Below are positions 16,455 to 23,611 of a DNA stretch of 64,000 nt, in pieces (positions within the stretch are counted from its first letter, which is position 1; every line of letters begins with the position of its first letter). The position numbers and the translations under genes were made by a program. The stretch is from the IMG/VR virus record IMGVR_UViG_3300044974_000825, positions 1 through 64,000 of that record. One strand, given 5' to 3'. The notes beneath the pieces are model-generated. The model searched no databases. It saw only the letters and a list, made by a program, of their open reading frames with translations, and was not told the DNA's origin. This DNA is from a virus.

Positions 16455-16632
16455 TTTTTTTCTCTTTATATTTTTTACATCTCTTTTTTGGTACTTCAAC
16501 GTAATATGAACCCATAAACGATGAGAATACACCAACGTAGTTGGACCCAACCTCTTTTACATCATGGAGCACTGAACCCTCAAAAAGGTTGAAGAAGATG
16601 TCAGTACAGTCTTTTTTTGTTACAACTTTCAT
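16432..16632 (-). CDS. hypothetical small protein, 66 aa
   Basis: The ATG at 16632 is fixed by a TATATTTG box ending 4 nt upstream; an earlier in-frame codon lies within that promoter. The product (MKVVTKKDCTDIFFNLFEGS...) has a basic C-terminus. It overlaps the following gene start by 23 nt. No family recognised. Confidence 0.65.
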   Translation of the reverse strand: MKVVTKKDCTDIFFNLFEGSVLHDVKEVGSNYVGVFSSFMGSYYVEVPKKRCKKYKEKKNESCFRI

Positions 16633-16644
16633 ATTACAAATATA
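16633..16644 (-). promoter_or_regulatory. Bacteroidota -7 box, leaderless start
   Basis: TATATTTG-TAAT-ATG on the minus strand. Confidence 0.65.
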
Positions 16645-16671
16645 CACAATTTTATTTAATTTTTCTAATGT

Positions 16672-16744
16672 GACCCCGCCGAGATTCGAACTCGGGACTC
16701 CTTCATTAAAAGTGAAGTGCTCTAGCCAACTGAGCTACGAAGTC
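16672..16744 (-). tRNA. tRNA-Lys(UUU)
   Basis: Anticodon arm CTTCA-CTTTTAA-TGAAG; acceptor GACTTCG/CGGGGTC with two G-U pairs. Confidence 0.92.
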
Positions 16745-16751
16745 TTATTGT

Positions 16752-16823
16752 GGTAACGGTCAGAATCGAACTGACGACACCTTGGTCTTCAGCCAAGTGC
16801 TCTACCAACTGAGCTACATCACC
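16752..16823 (-). tRNA. tRNA-Phe(GAA)
   Basis: Anticodon arm CTTGG-CTGAAGA-CCAAG; canonical T-arm. Confidence 0.92.
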
Positions 16824-16829
16824 ATTTGT

Positions 16830-16901
16830 AGTCCCTGTAGGAATCGAACCTACGACATCTTGCATGTAAAACAAGCGCTCTCCCAACTGAGCTAAAGGAC
16901 T
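16830..16901 (-). tRNA. tRNA-Val(UAC)
   Basis: Anticodon arm CTTGT-TTTACAT-GCAAG; acceptor AGTCCTT/AGGGACT. Confidence 0.92.
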
Positions 16902-16907
16902 GTTTGT

Positions 16908-16980
16908 ACTCCGTACGGGGCTCGAACCCGTAATCTTCACCGTGAAAGGGTGACGACTTAACCAATTTGTCCAACGGAGC
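16908..16980 (-). tRNA. tRNA-Glu(UUC)
   Basis: Anticodon arm TCACC-CTTTCAC-GGTGA; acceptor GCTCCGT/ACGGAGT. Confidence 0.92.
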
Positions 16981-17040
16981 AATTATTCAACAAAAATACG
17001 ACCAATAAATCAAAGAACCAAAAAACATCAAAATAAAAAA

Positions 17041-17068
17041 CCCCGAACCTTTTTACGAGTTCGGGGTA
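17041..17068. terminator. terminator hairpin
   Basis: CCCCGAAC/GTTCGGGG with flanking A/T runs, downstream of the minus-strand 32-codon ORF. Confidence 0.75.
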
Positions 17069-17100
17069 TATAAAAAATTTAGTTTATTAATCTAAAAAAA

Positions 17101-17199
17101 TTATCCTATTTTGACATCCGAACTACATAATAGCATACGCTCATACCAACAAATCGATTGTTGTGTACTAAAGACCATATGTTTAAATGTAGTTTTCAT
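17101..17199 (-). CDS. 32-aa small ORF
   Basis: ATG to TAA, 32 residues beginning MKTTFKHMVFSTQQSICW. A TATCTTTG box lies 18 nt before the ATG and a strong terminator follows 33 nt after the stop, making a self-contained cassette. No family recognised; translation unproven. Confidence 0.4.
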   Translation of the reverse strand: MKTTFKHMVFSTQQSICWYERMLLCSSDVKIG

Positions 17200-17217
17200 T
17201 GTTTCTTATATATAGTA

Positions 17218-17225
17218 CAAAGATA
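17218..17225 (-). promoter_or_regulatory. Bacteroidota -7 box
   Basis: TATCTTTG upstream of the 32-codon ORF. Confidence 0.5.
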
Positions 17226-17261
17226 CAAAAAAATCTTTGGGTGTCAAATATTTTTTTTAAC

Positions 17262-17268
17262 TATTTAT
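17262..17268 (+). promoter_or_regulatory. candidate late-promoter box TATTTAT
   Basis: 5 nt before the ATG at 17274. Confidence 0.45.
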
Positions 17269-17273
17269 AAAAG

Positions 17274-17693
17274 ATGAAAACATTGAGACAAATCATTAAG
17301 GAAGAATTATTACTTGAAAAAAGAATCACTCAAGTTAATTCGTCTTTAGAAGTAGTATTCCTATTTGACGTAAACAGGACCACTCACGCCTTTGATAGAG
17401 ACACAAGAGATGATATTGAAGGGTATAATGTAAGACCGATTGTTAACGCTGAAATTAGAGAGATTATCAGTACAGTAAAAAAAGATATTGCCGAAAAAAT
17501 AGTTTCAAGGGAAATTAACCCTGAAGTAGATTTTGTTGTAAAGTCCTTAAAATGGGAATTAGCCATGGCAATAACTCCTGTTCATATTGGAGGAACTTAT
17601 TGGCAATTAATTATCAAAACAGTATTCAGAGAATCCAAATACAACCCTTTTAGAGTGGGTGAAAACCAATTGGTGATTTACTCAGACATTTAA
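17274..17693 (+). CDS. hypothetical phage protein with LRQIIKEEL leader, 139 aa
   Basis: The N-terminus MKTLRQIIKEELLLEKR is the short basic/acidic amphipathic leader that recurs on virion-associated phage proteins. The rest has a charged central helix (about 55-80) and a beta-rich C-terminus. No family recognised. It follows a TATTTAT box and converges on the small RNA gene at 17694. Confidence 0.65.
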   Translation: MKTLRQIIKEELLLEKRITQVNSSLEVVFLFDVNRTTHAFDRDTRDDIEGYNVRPIVNAEIREIISTVKKDIAEKIVSREINPEVDFVVKSLKWELAMAITPVHIGGTYWQLIIKTVFRESKYNPFRVGENQLVIYSDI

Positions 17694-17785
17694 AAAAAAA
17701 AAGGGTAACACTAGTATCTGAATCGTTCCCGTGTTACCCAGTTTGTAATTGAGCTTGTGTATCTAAATCGTGCTCCTCAATCACA
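17694..17785 (-). ncRNA. small RNA with twin identical loop motifs
   Basis: On the minus strand a TATCTTTG box (17789-17796) predicts a start near 17784. The RNA of about 90 nt has hairpin 1 closed by ATTGAG/CTCAAT (17776-17781, 17748-17753) and hairpin 2 closed by GGGTAACAC/GTGTTACCC (17731-17739, 17703-17711), then a run of about ten U. Both loops display ACGATTYAGATAC (17759-17771 and 17714-17726). Hairpin 2 doubles as terminator. No ORF. Looks like an independently transcribed sRNA. Confidence 0.65.
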
Positions 17786-17788
17786 ATA

Positions 17789-17796
17789 CAAAGATA
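17789..17796 (-). promoter_or_regulatory. Bacteroidota -7 box for the small RNA
   Basis: TATCTTTG about 5 nt upstream of the predicted RNA start. Confidence 0.6.
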
Positions 17797-17823
17797 CAAA
17801 AATATTTCGTACCACAAAAAATA

Positions 17824-18534
17824 TTATCCCTGAATATTAAAATTAATCACACATCTGTGAGTTTTTCCGTAAAAAGGTTTAACCGAATGAACAATATCGT
17901 AAGGCCAAATTATTAACATCCCTTTCTTTGGTCTAATAAAGTAAGACATTCCCCTAACGTGAAATGTAAATACCCCACTATATGGATGGTCATCAACTGG
18001 GTCTCCGTCAGATAGATAATAACCACCAGAAAAGTTTAAAGTTGTTTCTTCATTTGGTTGCCATCTACAATGATTATGAGCGTTATGTCCACGACCTTCA
18101 GTTGGATTATAATATTGCATCCAACTCTCAGTAATCATTGGTTTTCTGTTGTGTTCAAATCCAAGTTTGTCCAGCATCTCCATATAACCCAATTCTACCC
18201 TTTTTTTAATTTTCTTAACACATTCCTCATCTATATTAAGAAAATCGTTTGGCGGGGTCCAAAATCGACTACCAATGGGGTTATGTTCCGTTGGTTCCAC
18301 CCACATGTCTTGCCTATTGTAGTTTACTTGATATGTAGATTGTCTTTGTTCGTCGTATTGTTCTGGTAACTCTTGACCCATCAATTTTTGTTGGTCGGTT
18401 AGAGCATTAAAACCAAAATTATAAACTTCGTCTTGAAGTTCGTCATCTGTGAATACTTTCATAAACACAGGAATAGGTGCAAGATGAAAAAGATTCTCCT
18501 GACTTGTTTTAACTAATGGATTTTTTACGTACAT
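17824..18534 (-). CDS. putative 2-oxoglutarate/Fe(II) oxygenase
   Basis: The 236-residue protein has the C-terminal half of a cupin-fold oxygenase: MQYYNPTEGRGHNAHNHCRW, a sheet core, then LIIWPYDIVHSVKPF and HRCVINFNIQG. The distal histidine (DIVHSV) and the arginine that would bind 2-oxoglutarate (HRCVINF) are visible. The proximal ligand pair is probably in the HNAHNH segment. Similar proteins occur in marine phages. The substrate is unknown; a nucleic acid, peptide or small molecule are all possible. Two more oxygenase-like genes lie at 32816 and 33852. Confidence 0.65.
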   Translation of the reverse strand: MYVKNPLVKTSQENLFHLAPIPVFMKVFTDDELQDEVYNFGFNALTDQQKLMGQELPEQYDEQRQSTYQVNYNRQDMWVEPTEHNPIGSRFWTPPNDFLNIDEECVKKIKKRVELGYMEMLDKLGFEHNRKPMITESWMQYYNPTEGRGHNAHNHCRWQPNEETTLNFSGGYYLSDGDPVDDHPYSGVFTFHVRGMSYFIRPKKGMLIIWPYDIVHSVKPFYGKTHRCVINFNIQG

Positions 18535-18548
18535 AATTTAAATCTTGT

Positions 18549-18628
18549 ACCCCAAGAGAGACTCGAACTCTCACGACCGAAGTCATTGGTTCCTAAGACC
18601 AACGCGGCTACCGTTACGCCATCGGGGT
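18549..18628 (-). tRNA. tRNA-Leu(UAG)
   Basis: Anticodon arm TTGGT-CTTAGGA-ACCAA, long variable arm, acceptor ACCCCGA/TTGGGGT. Confidence 0.93.
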
Positions 18629-18631
18629 GTG

Positions 18632-18723
18632 TCATTATCGCTTCAGCCACATCGGGAAAGGCGCCTCTCCCGCGTTGTTTAAGTGTGTAACTTGCGCCGT
18701 ATCTCACTGAGGTACGATAATGA
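18632..18723 (-). ncRNA. structured non-tRNA element in the tRNA array (B)
   Basis: Perfect 9-nt arms TCATTATCG (18632-18640) and CGATAATGA (18715-18723) enclose a D-arm-like GTACCTCAGTGAGATAC, the motif GGCGCAAGT and a GGGAGAGGCGCCTTTCCC hairpin. It is tRNA-sized (92 nt) but has no T-loop. It sits between tRNA-Leu and tRNA-Arg. Confidence 0.45.
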
Positions 18724-18727
18724 TTGT

Positions 18728-18800
<73 letters not shown>

Positions 18801-18805
18801 ATTGT

Positions 18806-18890
18806 ACCGAGGGAGGGACTCGAACCCTCACGGCCGTTTACTGACCAAGGGATTTTAAGTCCCTCGTGGCTACCATTACACCACCTCGGC
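18806..18890 (-). tRNA. tRNA-Leu(UAA)
   Basis: Anticodon arm AGGGA-CTTAAAA-TCCCT, long variable arm, acceptor GCCGAGG/CCTCGGT. Confidence 0.93.
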
Positions 18891-18899
18891 ATTGTCTTA

Positions 18900-18907
18900 C
18901 AAATATA
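18900..18907 (-). promoter_or_regulatory. Bacteroidota -7 box for tRNA genes
   Basis: TATATTTG about 9 nt before the 5' end of tRNA-Leu(UAA). Confidence 0.55.
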
Positions 18908-18934
18908 ACCTTTATGGAATCATAAATCAAAAAA

Positions 18935-18965
18935 AACCCCAAACTTTTTTTTTAGTTTGGGGTCC
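18935..18965. terminator. terminator hairpin
   Basis: CCCCAAAC/GTTTGGGG with A/T runs, after the 243-aa gene on the minus strand. Confidence 0.75.
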
Positions 18966-18989
18966 TATTATATAAAGTTATTACCTTTT

Positions 18990-19721
18990 TTATTGAGCAT
19001 CAAACTCTTCTTCCCATAACGTATCAGAAGAATTTTCTTCTGTATTATAAGTGTGATTTAATTCAATTGTCATGTCATTGAAATTAAATACGAACTCTCC
19101 GTCTGACCCTTCATTAATTTCCCAACCACCATAATGACTTTCAAGTTGATTATAACACCAATCTTCAATTGTTGACGGAACTGAATCACCATTTTCTTCA
19201 AATGAACTTTCAATATAACCAGAATCCCCCGAACCATTATATCTTAGAGTTAATATTCCATCTTGTGGAATTTCTAAATCAGATAGAACCCCATCTTTTT
19301 CCCATTCTTCAAAAATTTCTTGACCTTCTTCTTCTGACCATTCAGTCCCACTAGCGTCTCCTCTATCATACCAAGACCAATAATGGTTAAATGAAATGTC
19401 TTTGTTTGCAGAATTAATACTAATCTCAAACTTTTGCCATGACATCGCATCAATATCTGGTGTCTCACTACTATATAATTCTTGGTCAGACGCATACTTC
19501 GTAATTTTTTGAAGTATCGGTATCAACCCTGACGGAACGTCCGCTCTCCAGTTATTGGAGAAATGTGTCATTTGATTCCAATCTATATTATTATAGTTAA
19601 GTGTATCACCATAATCATCCATCTCGAATTCAAACTCACCGACTTCCATTCCGAGAGAGCTCAAATAATTACAAACTCTTCTCAGGTATTGTTTTTCTTC
19701 TGTTGTTAAAAGTTTTTCCAT
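18990..19721 (-). CDS. acidic hypothetical protein, 243 aa
   Basis: Strongly acidic protein with an N-terminal helix (TTEEKQYLRRVCNYLSSLG) and a C-terminal block with LTLRYNGSGDSGYIESSF, SVPSTIEDWCYNQLESHYGGWEIN and GEFVFNFND. This looks like a conserved phage protein of unknown function. It starts 4 nt after a TATTTAT box and is followed by a terminator. Confidence 0.7.
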   Translation of the reverse strand: MEKLLTTEEKQYLRRVCNYLSSLGMEVGEFEFEMDDYGDTLNYNNIDWNQMTHFSNNWRADVPSGLIPILQKITKYASDQELYSSETPDIDAMSWQKFEISINSANKDISFNHYWSWYDRGDASGTEWSEEEGQEIFEEWEKDGVLSDLEIPQDGILTLRYNGSGDSGYIESSFEENGDSVPSTIEDWCYNQLESHYGGWEINEGSDGEFVFNFNDMTIELNHTYNTEENSSDTLWEEEFDAQ

Positions 19722-19725
19722 ATAA

Positions 19726-19732
19726 ATAAATA
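19726..19732 (-). promoter_or_regulatory. candidate late-promoter box TATTTAT
   Basis: 4 nt before the ATG of the 243-aa gene. Confidence 0.4.
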
Positions 19733-20086
19733 TCAGTCTTCAAACTCTAATTTCATTGTTTTTAACATCCATTGGGGTCTTTGATTTGACGAGATGTTAC
19801 TAATCCACTCTTTGGCTGAAGGTATGTAATTATTACAATCTTCTTTTACGTGTTGTTCTCCAACATATCGGGTATAAACTGTTTTTCCGTCTGAGTTTAA
19901 GAACTCAGTTCCAAATCTTTTTTCCATTTCAAAAATTCCTTCACTATGATGTCTAAACATTCTATGAAGAGAATCTCCAAACCAAGATTTGGTTTCATCT
20001 AACCATTCATGTAAATGAATGTAATCCTCAGGTTTTCCTCCAAACTTTTTGGCGGATGATTTTGCATGTAAATTTGGATGTGCCAT
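19733..20086 (-). CDS. DUF6915-like phage protein
   Basis: The 117-residue protein has HPNLHAKSSAKKFGGKPEDYIHLHEWLDETK, then MFRHHSEGIFEMEKRFG, NSDGKTVYTRYVGEQHVKEDC and a final IPSAKEWI. This is a conserved His-rich phage family, DUF6915 by my recollection, of unknown function. The histidines suggest metal binding. It lies within the tRNA region on the same strand. Confidence 0.75.
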   Translation of the reverse strand: MAHPNLHAKSSAKKFGGKPEDYIHLHEWLDETKSWFGDSLHRMFRHHSEGIFEMEKRFGTEFLNSDGKTVYTRYVGEQHVKEDCNNYIPSAKEWISNISSNQRPQWMLKTMKLEFED

Positions 20087-20088
20087 GA

Positions 20089-20322
20089 TTATTTAATTTG
20101 TGAGTTGTTTCTTCTTGCTTCCTCAGCTTCTTTGTAAACCCTAACCCATGTTAAAAATACATCAATAGGTGCTAAAATCCAACACATAATAATTAACGCC
20201 ATACTCTCAAGACCTGGAGATATTCCAAGACCACCTGACATAACATCTCTGTTCCATTTTCTAATTGACATGATTACGCAGTAAATGAAACAAACAACGT
20301 AATACGACCAAAATAATTGCAT
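20089..20322 (-). CDS. small membrane protein, 77 aa
   Basis: The ATG at 20322 is chosen because longer frames run into the tRNA-Ala gene. Two hydrophobic segments are visible (about 2-18 and 36-58), with a charged C-terminal tail (KEAEEARRNN). No family recognised. Confidence 0.6.
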   Translation of the reverse strand: MQLFWSYYVVCFIYCVIMSIRKWNRDVMSGGLGISPGLESMALIIMCWILAPIDVFLTWVRVYKEAEEARRNNSQIK

Positions 20323-20338
20323 AAATAAAAGTTTTAGT

Positions 20339-20410
20339 GGAGAATGAGGGAATCGAACCCACGACAACTTGAATGCAAATCAAGCGCTCTACCAACTGAG
20401 CTAATTCCCC
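20339..20410 (-). tRNA. tRNA-Ala(UGC)
   Basis: Anticodon arm CTTGA-TTTGCAT-TCAAG; acceptor GGGGAAT/ATTCTCC. Confidence 0.93.
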
Positions 20411-20417
20411 TGTTTGA

Positions 20418-20489
20418 GCCTCCTGTCGGAATCGAACCAACGACCTACTGATTACAAATCAGTTGCTCTACCTGCTGAGCTAAGGAGGC
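20418..20489 (-). tRNA. tRNA-Thr(UGU)
   Basis: Perfect acceptor GCCTCCT/AGGAGGC; anticodon arm ACTGA-TTTGTAA-TCAGT. Confidence 0.94.
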
Positions 20490-20491
20490 AT

Positions 20492-20532
20492 TTGTGGGTG
20501 TATGCTCATCACATACTCATGGGTTCCCACAA
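20492..20532. other. spacer hairpin between tRNAs
   Basis: TTGTGGG/CCCACAA arms enclose a nested GTATG/CATAC. No T run, so a processing hairpin is more likely than a terminator. Confidence 0.4.
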
Positions 20533-20540
20533 CCCGTTGA

Positions 20541-20612
20541 GCGGAAGACCAGGCTCGAACTGGCCACCCCCGACTTGGAAGGACGGTGCTCTACCAAATG
20601 AGCTACTTCCGC
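20541..20612 (-). tRNA. tRNA-Gly(UCC)
   Basis: Acceptor GCGGAAG/CTTCCGC perfect; anticodon loop CTTCCAA, one mismatch in its stem. Confidence 0.9.
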
Positions 20613-20621
20613 AATTTTGGC

Positions 20622-20693
20622 GGTCCCGACGGGATTCGAACCCGTATCTCGCACCGTGACAGGGTGGAATTGTAACCATTCAACCACGGGACC
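20622..20693 (-). tRNA. tRNA-Asp(GUC)
   Basis: Acceptor GGTCCCG/CGGGACC; anticodon loop CTGTCAC. Confidence 0.92.
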
Positions 20694-20721
20694 GTGTGTG
20701 GGGAGTTTCACCCCAAACTTT

Positions 20722-21213
20722 TTAATTTGTTAAGATGTGTTGATGTTCTCCGATTACTCGTTTTAAACTACTAACATATCTCTTATCAGACGCATATACC
20801 CTTCCGAGTAGTGCAAGATACTGATTTTTTGTCAAATCGTCTTTACCTTTTAACATATAATCTTGCCATAAAAAGTAATCATATACGCTAAGGTTCCAAT
20901 CTGTATATTTTGAGTATCCGCTCTGAGTTTTACCAACTGAAGACGTTTCTCTTTTTGTTGGAACTCTCATTCCAAACAGATTGTTTGCCGTTTTGAACAA
21001 TTTTGATGTAAATGCTCCTGACTCTAACACAGCTTGTGCAAACACAATATCAGGAAATTTTATACCAAACTTAATTATCTGCTCGTACAATTCTTCTTTT
21101 GTCAACCTATCATCTTGTGTCTGATAAGTTGTTTGTACTTGCTTCTCTTGTGCTTTTGTTGTCATTGTTCCTAACAATAACAACACAGTCAATAAGAATG
21201 TTTTTAACTTCAT
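20722..21213 (-). CDS. secreted glucosaminidase-family peptidoglycan hydrolase
   Basis: The 163-residue protein has a signal peptide (MKLKTFLLTVLLLLGTMTTKAQ) and a GH73-type glucosaminidase domain: FAQAVLESGAF with the catalytic glutamate, then NNLFGMR, SVYDYFLWQDYML and YASDKRYVSSLKRVI. Such enzymes cut the glycan backbone of peptidoglycan. With a Sec signal it can reach the periplasm without a holin, so it may help lysis or envelope remodelling alongside the GH19 endolysin at 52358. It sits among tRNA genes. Confidence 0.85.
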   Translation of the reverse strand: MKLKTFLLTVLLLLGTMTTKAQEKQVQTTYQTQDDRLTKEELYEQIIKFGIKFPDIVFAQAVLESGAFTSKLFKTANNLFGMRVPTKRETSSVGKTQSGYSKYTDWNLSVYDYFLWQDYMLKGKDDLTKNQYLALLGRVYASDKRYVSSLKRVIGEHQHILTN

Positions 21214-21294
21214 TTCTTTCTTTTTGTCTGTTTATGCTTCAGGATTACTCCATCCACGATACCACAACATTGGAAATTTTCCACCCACCTCAGC

Positions 21295-21365
21295 TGCTCC
21301 ACCTGGGCTCGAACCAGGATAAAAGGATTAACAGTCCTCCGTAATAACCATTATACGATAGAGCA
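21295..21365 (-). tRNA. tRNA-Asn(GUU)
   Basis: Acceptor TGCTCTA/TGGAGCA; loop CTGTTAA. Confidence 0.9.
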
Positions 21366-21403
21366 AAATTATAATCAAATTTTCCAACAAAGGAAACTTT
21401 TGT

Positions 21404-21476
21404 CGGGATGGCTGGATTCGAACCAACGGCCTCCACGTCCCAAACGTGGCGCGATACCTGACTACGCTACATCCCG
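21404..21476 (-). tRNA. tRNA-Pro(UGG)
   Basis: Acceptor CGGGATG/CATCCCG; anticodon arm CCACG-TTTGGGA-CGTGG. Confidence 0.93.
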
Positions 21477-21484
21477 TACATAAA

Positions 21485-21513
21485 AAAACCCTGAAGTATT
21501 AGTTCAGGGTTTA
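21485..21513 (-). terminator. terminator after the 32-aa ORF
   Basis: AAACCCTGAA/TTCAGGGTTT hairpin; the T run follows on the minus strand. Confidence 0.75.
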
Positions 21514-21534
21514 GATAATTGGCTATAATATTGT

Positions 21535-21633
21535 TTACCAACCACTCGCTTCTGAACTTACGCAAATAGTGCCCGCATCCCCATTAGGAGTTGTCGGTGT
21601 GTCTAAATTCGTATTTGTGTTCATAGTTTTCAT
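21535..21633 (-). CDS. 32-aa small ORF
   Basis: ATG to TAA, beginning MKTMNTNTNLDTPTTPNGDAG and ending EASGW. A terminator follows within 25 nt. The 3' half shares GCGTAAGT and AGCGAGTGGTTG with structured element A (15083-15182). Translation unproven. Confidence 0.4.
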   Translation of the reverse strand: MKTMNTNTNLDTPTTPNGDAGTICVSSEASGW

Positions 21634-21678
21634 AGTGCAATATTACAATAAATATATTTAAAAACCAAAAAATAAATA

Positions 21679-22461
21679 TTAGTTACTAAAACCTCTCAAA
21701 TAAACATCATTTGTCATATTGAAATTAATCCTCATTGATGAGTTTGGATAAGTACTATAAACTCTATATTGACCCTGTGGAATTACATTCCCTGTATAAT
21801 TAATCAAGTATGATGACAACTGAGTATTTGTGTTCAACACTGTTTGACTATTGTTAGCACTTGACACTATTCTTGTACCGTTTTTCGCATAATAACCAAT
21901 TCTAGTTTGTCTTTTTGTATCATTATTCATTGCCGAGACAGGAATCAAAACTAAAACCCAAGCGTTATCATTAACAGTATTTTTAGATATTTTTACTGTT
22001 GTAAAATTATATGCCATTTTAGGGTTACCGTGTTCATCAACTCCACCACTTACTTGTGGTATGTCAGCCTGAATAACTTGTGGTAACACACCATTAGTCC
22101 AAAATGGCATGTTTAAATAATTGTTTAAATCTCGGTAATTGGTATTTTGAATACTCACCATTGTCCAACAAGAGTAAAATGGAACGCTTGTAGATTGTGG
22201 GTTTCTTGGAACTGAGTTTTTAAGGTAATTAACAATTAATGTTGTTTTAGCTTGCTTTTCAATAAAAACATACGCCTTCAAATTAGGTGTTGAACTTGTC
22301 GTAACCCTTAAATTAGGGTTCGTACTTGAAGTTGAGTTAAGTTCTTGGGATTGCTCAATTTTAGTTTTTTCGAAGTCTACTCCAGTGATGTCTTCTTTAG
22401 AACAAGACACAACAAATACCGATAAGGTAAGGAATGATAATAATAATTGTTTGATTTTCAT
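21679..22461 (-). CDS. lipoprotein, 260 aa
   Basis: A lipoprotein signal peptide ends in FVVSC followed by SKED, so the protein is probably lipidated and exported. The mature part has a Ser/Thr/Asn-rich linker (about 35-60) and a beta-rich domain with WTMVSIQNTNYRDLNNYL and a C-terminal YRVYSTYPNSSMRINFNM. No family recognised. Phage lipoproteins often block superinfection; nothing here proves that. Confidence 0.75.
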   Translation of the reverse strand: MKIKQLLLSFLTLSVFVVSCSKEDITGVDFEKTKIEQSQELNSTSSTNPNLRVTTSSTPNLKAYVFIEKQAKTTLIVNYLKNSVPRNPQSTSVPFYSCWTMVSIQNTNYRDLNNYLNMPFWTNGVLPQVIQADIPQVSGGVDEHGNPKMAYNFTTVKISKNTVNDNAWVLVLIPVSAMNNDTKRQTRIGYYAKNGTRIVSSANNSQTVLNTNTQLSSYLINYTGNVIPQGQYRVYSTYPNSSMRINFNMTNDVYLRGFSN

Positions 22462-22471
22462 GATTGTTTGT

Positions 22472-22753
22472 TTAAATGTATTTTTTAAAAATTGTTTCTA
22501 AGGTGTCTTCATCTTCCCTACTTATAACATGAAATTTTTGAGATAACTTATCCATTTTCTCTAAAAATTCATCTTCTAAAATAGATGTTTTTGGTTTACC
22601 ATTTTTATCAGTTTGTATTTGAGACAACACTGATTTAGGTAAATGGTTTTCTTCAACTAACCCTTCAATTAATTCTTTAATTTCTCTTGGGTCACAGGCC
22701 GTAACAAATTCATACGGGTCAATGTCGATTTCTTCTACACAAAATTCAGGCAT
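22472..22753 (-). CDS. conserved small phage protein, 93 aa
   Basis: Begins MPEFCVEEIDIDPYEFVTACDPREIKELIEGLVEE, a pattern I know from several phages as a short acidic protein of unknown function. The C-terminal half has a FLEKMDKLSQKF helix. It is upstream of the lipoprotein gene on the same strand, with 10 nt between them. Confidence 0.7.
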   Translation of the reverse strand: MPEFCVEEIDIDPYEFVTACDPREIKELIEGLVEENHLPKSVLSQIQTDKNGKPKTSILEDEFLEKMDKLSQKFHVISREDEDTLETIFKKYI

Positions 22754-22779
22754 AATTATTTTTTTTTTAATAGTTTAGT

Positions 22780-22852
22780 GGACCAGCCTGGGCTCGAACC
22801 AGGGACCTTCACATTATGAGTGTGTTGCTCTAACCAACTGAGCTACAAGTCC
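22780..22852 (-). tRNA. tRNA-Met/Ile2(CAU)
   Basis: Acceptor GGACTTG/CTGGTCC with one mismatch, loop CTCATAA. Whether it is elongator Met or lysidine-modified Ile cannot be told by eye. Confidence 0.88.
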
Positions 22853-22861
22853 AATTTGATA

Positions 22862-22869
22862 CAAAGATA
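22862..22869 (-). promoter_or_regulatory. Bacteroidota -7 box for tRNA(CAU)
   Basis: TATCTTTG 9 nt upstream of the tRNA 5' end. Confidence 0.55.
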
Positions 22870-22903
22870 AACAATAAATTTGATTTTGGAAATTTTTTTG
22901 TGA

Positions 22904-22910
22904 TATTTAT
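22904..22910 (+). promoter_or_regulatory. candidate late-promoter box TATTTAT
   Basis: 7 nt before the ATG of the 33-codon ORF. Confidence 0.35.
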
Positions 22911-22917
22911 AGATATT

Positions 22918-23019
22918 ATGACAGACAAAAATATAACGTGTCTTTTGGGAACTAACCAAAAATATGAGAACTCGGGCGATTTGAGACGTGGAAAACCTCG
23001 AACCATAAACTATTGCTAA
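22918..23019 (+). CDS. 33-aa small ORF
   Basis: ATG to TAA, beginning MTDKNITCLLGTNQKYENSG and ending INYC, with a strong terminator 17 nt downstream. No family recognised; translation unproven. Confidence 0.4.
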   Translation: MTDKNITCLLGTNQKYENSGDLRRGKPRTINYC

Positions 23020-23036
23020 ATCTGTAGTATAATATA

Positions 23037-23065
23037 AAGGGGTCGACTAAATTGACCCCTTTTGT
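23037..23065 (+). terminator. rho-independent terminator
   Basis: GGGGTC/GACCCC hairpin followed by TTTTG. Confidence 0.75.
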
Positions 23066-23082
23066 TTTTAATAAAAATAATA

Positions 23083-23090
23083 TATCTTTG
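23083..23090 (+). promoter_or_regulatory. Bacteroidota -7 box for the HNH gene
   Basis: TATCTTTG 15 nt before the ATG at 23106. Confidence 0.55.
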
Positions 23091-23105
23091 TAAAAAATTT
23101 TAGTG

Positions 23106-23594
23106 ATGAGCACTGTATTGGTATTAAATTTTGACTACACTCCGTTAAACACAACTAGTGTTTGGAGGGGGTTTGTGTTAGTTGATAAAGGAAAGGCAGA
23201 AATTGTAAAATCAGACGAAAATCCGATTGTTGCAGGATATAATACTTATGTACGTCCACTTATTATTAGATTACTGAAATATATCAAACATCGTTCAAGG
23301 ACATTAAGGGCAAACAGAAGTCGAATATATAAAAGAGACGGATATGAGTGTGTTTATTGTGGGTCAAAAAAAGAGTTGACCTTAGACCACGTATTACCCA
23401 AATCAAGAGGTGGGACAAATGAATGGACTAACCTTGTTACGTCTTGTATGAAATGTAATCGTAAAAAAGCAGATAGAACACCAGATGAGGCCAAAATGAA
23501 CATGAAATCTAAACCATACATTCCACAAATTATGTACGAAGACAAAACTTTATTGAATGTTTGGAATGCGTATCAAGAATCATTCATTTCTTAA
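23106..23594 (+). CDS. HNH endonuclease
   Basis: The 162-residue protein has an N-terminal domain (VLVLNFDYTPLNTTSVWRG) and a C-terminal HNH nuclease with CVYCG, LTLDHVLPKSRGG, NEWTNLVTSCMKCNRKK. Both CxxC zinc pairs and the catalytic histidine are present. This subfamily (McrA/HNH with the DYTPLN leader) is common in Bacteroidota genomes and phages. It could act on host or competing DNA, or as a homing-type nuclease. Start chosen at ATG; a GTG lies one codon upstream. Confidence 0.88.
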   Translation: MSTVLVLNFDYTPLNTTSVWRGFVLVDKGKAEIVKSDENPIVAGYNTYVRPLIIRLLKYIKHRSRTLRANRSRIYKRDGYECVYCGSKKELTLDHVLPKSRGGTNEWTNLVTSCMKCNRKKADRTPDEAKMNMKSKPYIPQIMYEDKTLLNVWNAYQESFIS

Positions 23595-23611
23595 AAATAA
23601 AACCTATAATT

